DNA from: Phocaeicola sp.
Lineage (GTDB): Bacteria > Bacteroidota > Bacteroidia > Bacteroidales > Bacteroidaceae
Length of the DNA stretch: 7,156 nt
Direction: 5' to 3'
Assembly (NCBI GenBank): GCA_020026175.1
Contig: JAHHQV010000083.1
Span: forward strand, 1 to 7,156
In this document: piece after piece, positions 7,015 through 7,156 of the stretch
How positions within the stretch are numbered: position 1 is the stretch's first letter
Layout: the number at the start of each line of letters is the position of its first letter
Made by a program: the position numbers and the translations under genes
Notes under the pieces: generated by a model
The model's input: only the letters and a program-made list of their open reading frames with translations
What the model was told of the DNA's origin: nothing
Database searches by the model: none

Positions 7015-7062
7015 TTAATGTACTGTTATATGTCTGTTTCTTAAATTCTGCTGCATACCAAA
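6988..7062 (-). promoter_or_regulatory. Mutually exclusive antiterminator pairing in the carA leader
   Basis: The leader segment TTTGGTATGC (7062-7053) can pair with GCATACCGGG (6997-6988), the whole 3' arm of the terminator hairpin. This gives seven Watson-Crick pairs plus three G-U pairs. The two structures share the same bases and cannot coexist, which is the signature of an attenuator. The upstream strand contains the ATG of the leader ORF, so an initiating ribosome would hide it. Pairing is seen in the sequence; the regulatory role is inferred. Confidence 0.5.
7015..7056 (-). CDS. Putative 13-residue leader peptide upstream of carA
   Basis: The ORF reads MQQNLRNRHITVH and its TAA stop directly abuts the first C of the terminator hairpin. 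It has two Gln codons (both CAG) at positions 2-3 and two Arg codons (both AGA) at positions 6 and 8. Gln is the nitrogen donor of CarAB and Arg is an end product of the pathway. Translation is not proven: no Shine-Dalgarno is seen, as for other genes here. Its position fits ribosome-mediated attenuation, since a ribosome at the stop would cover the 5' arm of the terminator and one at the start would cover the antiterminator strand. A chance ORF of this length is possible. Confidence 0.4.
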   Translation of the reverse strand: MQQNLRNRHITVH

Positions 7063-7088
7063 TCAAACCATCGTTATAATTCGGGATG

Positions 7089-7120
7089 CAAAGATAATGA
7101 TTTTTCTGTTACAAAACATA
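7089..7120 (-). promoter_or_regulatory. Candidate promoter of carAB
   Basis: The minus strand has TATCTTTG (7096-7089), an exact match to the Bacteroidetes -7 box TAnnTTTG. Twenty bases upstream is TATG (7120-7117), three of four to the -33 box TTTG. A perfect TTTG at 7115-7112 is only 15 bases away, which is too close. Transcription would begin near 7081-7085 and give a leader of about 170 bases carrying the leader ORF and the terminator hairpin. Bases 7121-7156 are AT-rich and show nothing further. Confidence 0.6.
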
Positions 7121-7156
7121 AATTCAGACAAGGAAGTTTCAAAAAAAATCATAAAT

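Overview
The window looks like the chromosome of a gut-type Bacteroidales (Bacteroides/Phocaeicola-like). The evidence is moderate GC with AT-rich spacers, no Shine-Dalgarno sequences ahead of the starts, promoter boxes of the Bacteroidetes TAnnTTTG type, and protein sequences typical of that group. Every supported gene lies on the minus strand, so transcription runs from right to left. The species cannot be fixed from the sequence alone.

Right part (2497-7156): the carbamoyl phosphate synthetase operon. carA (glutamine amidotransferase subunit) and carB (large synthetase subunit) are intact, 25 bases apart, and close with a strong intrinsic terminator after carB (2497-2546). Together they make carbamoyl phosphate for pyrimidine and arginine synthesis. 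The roughly 170-base leader ahead of carA looks regulatory. It has an exact TAnnTTTG box, a 13-codon leader ORF (MQQNLRNRHITVH) whose stop codon touches a GC-rich hairpin followed by eight U, and an upstream segment over the leader start codon that can pair with the 3' arm of that hairpin. This is the layout of a transcription attenuator with mutually exclusive terminator and antiterminator.

Middle part (967-2496): a gene for an outer-membrane beta-barrel of the PagL-like/acyloxyacyl hydrolase family, with a long AT-rich upstream region. The reading frame is broken at a run of six T (2035-2040). One more T, or a -1 slip on a sequence matching the canonical heptamer U UUU UUA, would restore a protein of about 414 residues. 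The 3' end runs into an insertion sequence, so the last few residues appear to be encoded by the IS.

Left part (1-992): the 5' half of an IS66-family element, with its terminal GTAAGC end, a promoter candidate, tnpA and tnpB (overlapping by 7 bases). The expected transposase gene tnpC does not follow. Instead, 82 bases after tnpB a non-coding, hairpin-rich sequence begins with GTGCGAC and runs off the window. It reads as the 5' end (domain I) of a bacterial group II intron inserted in the IS66 element. The region is therefore a nested mobile element lodged in the end of a frameshifted outer-membrane gene, next to a housekeeping operon.
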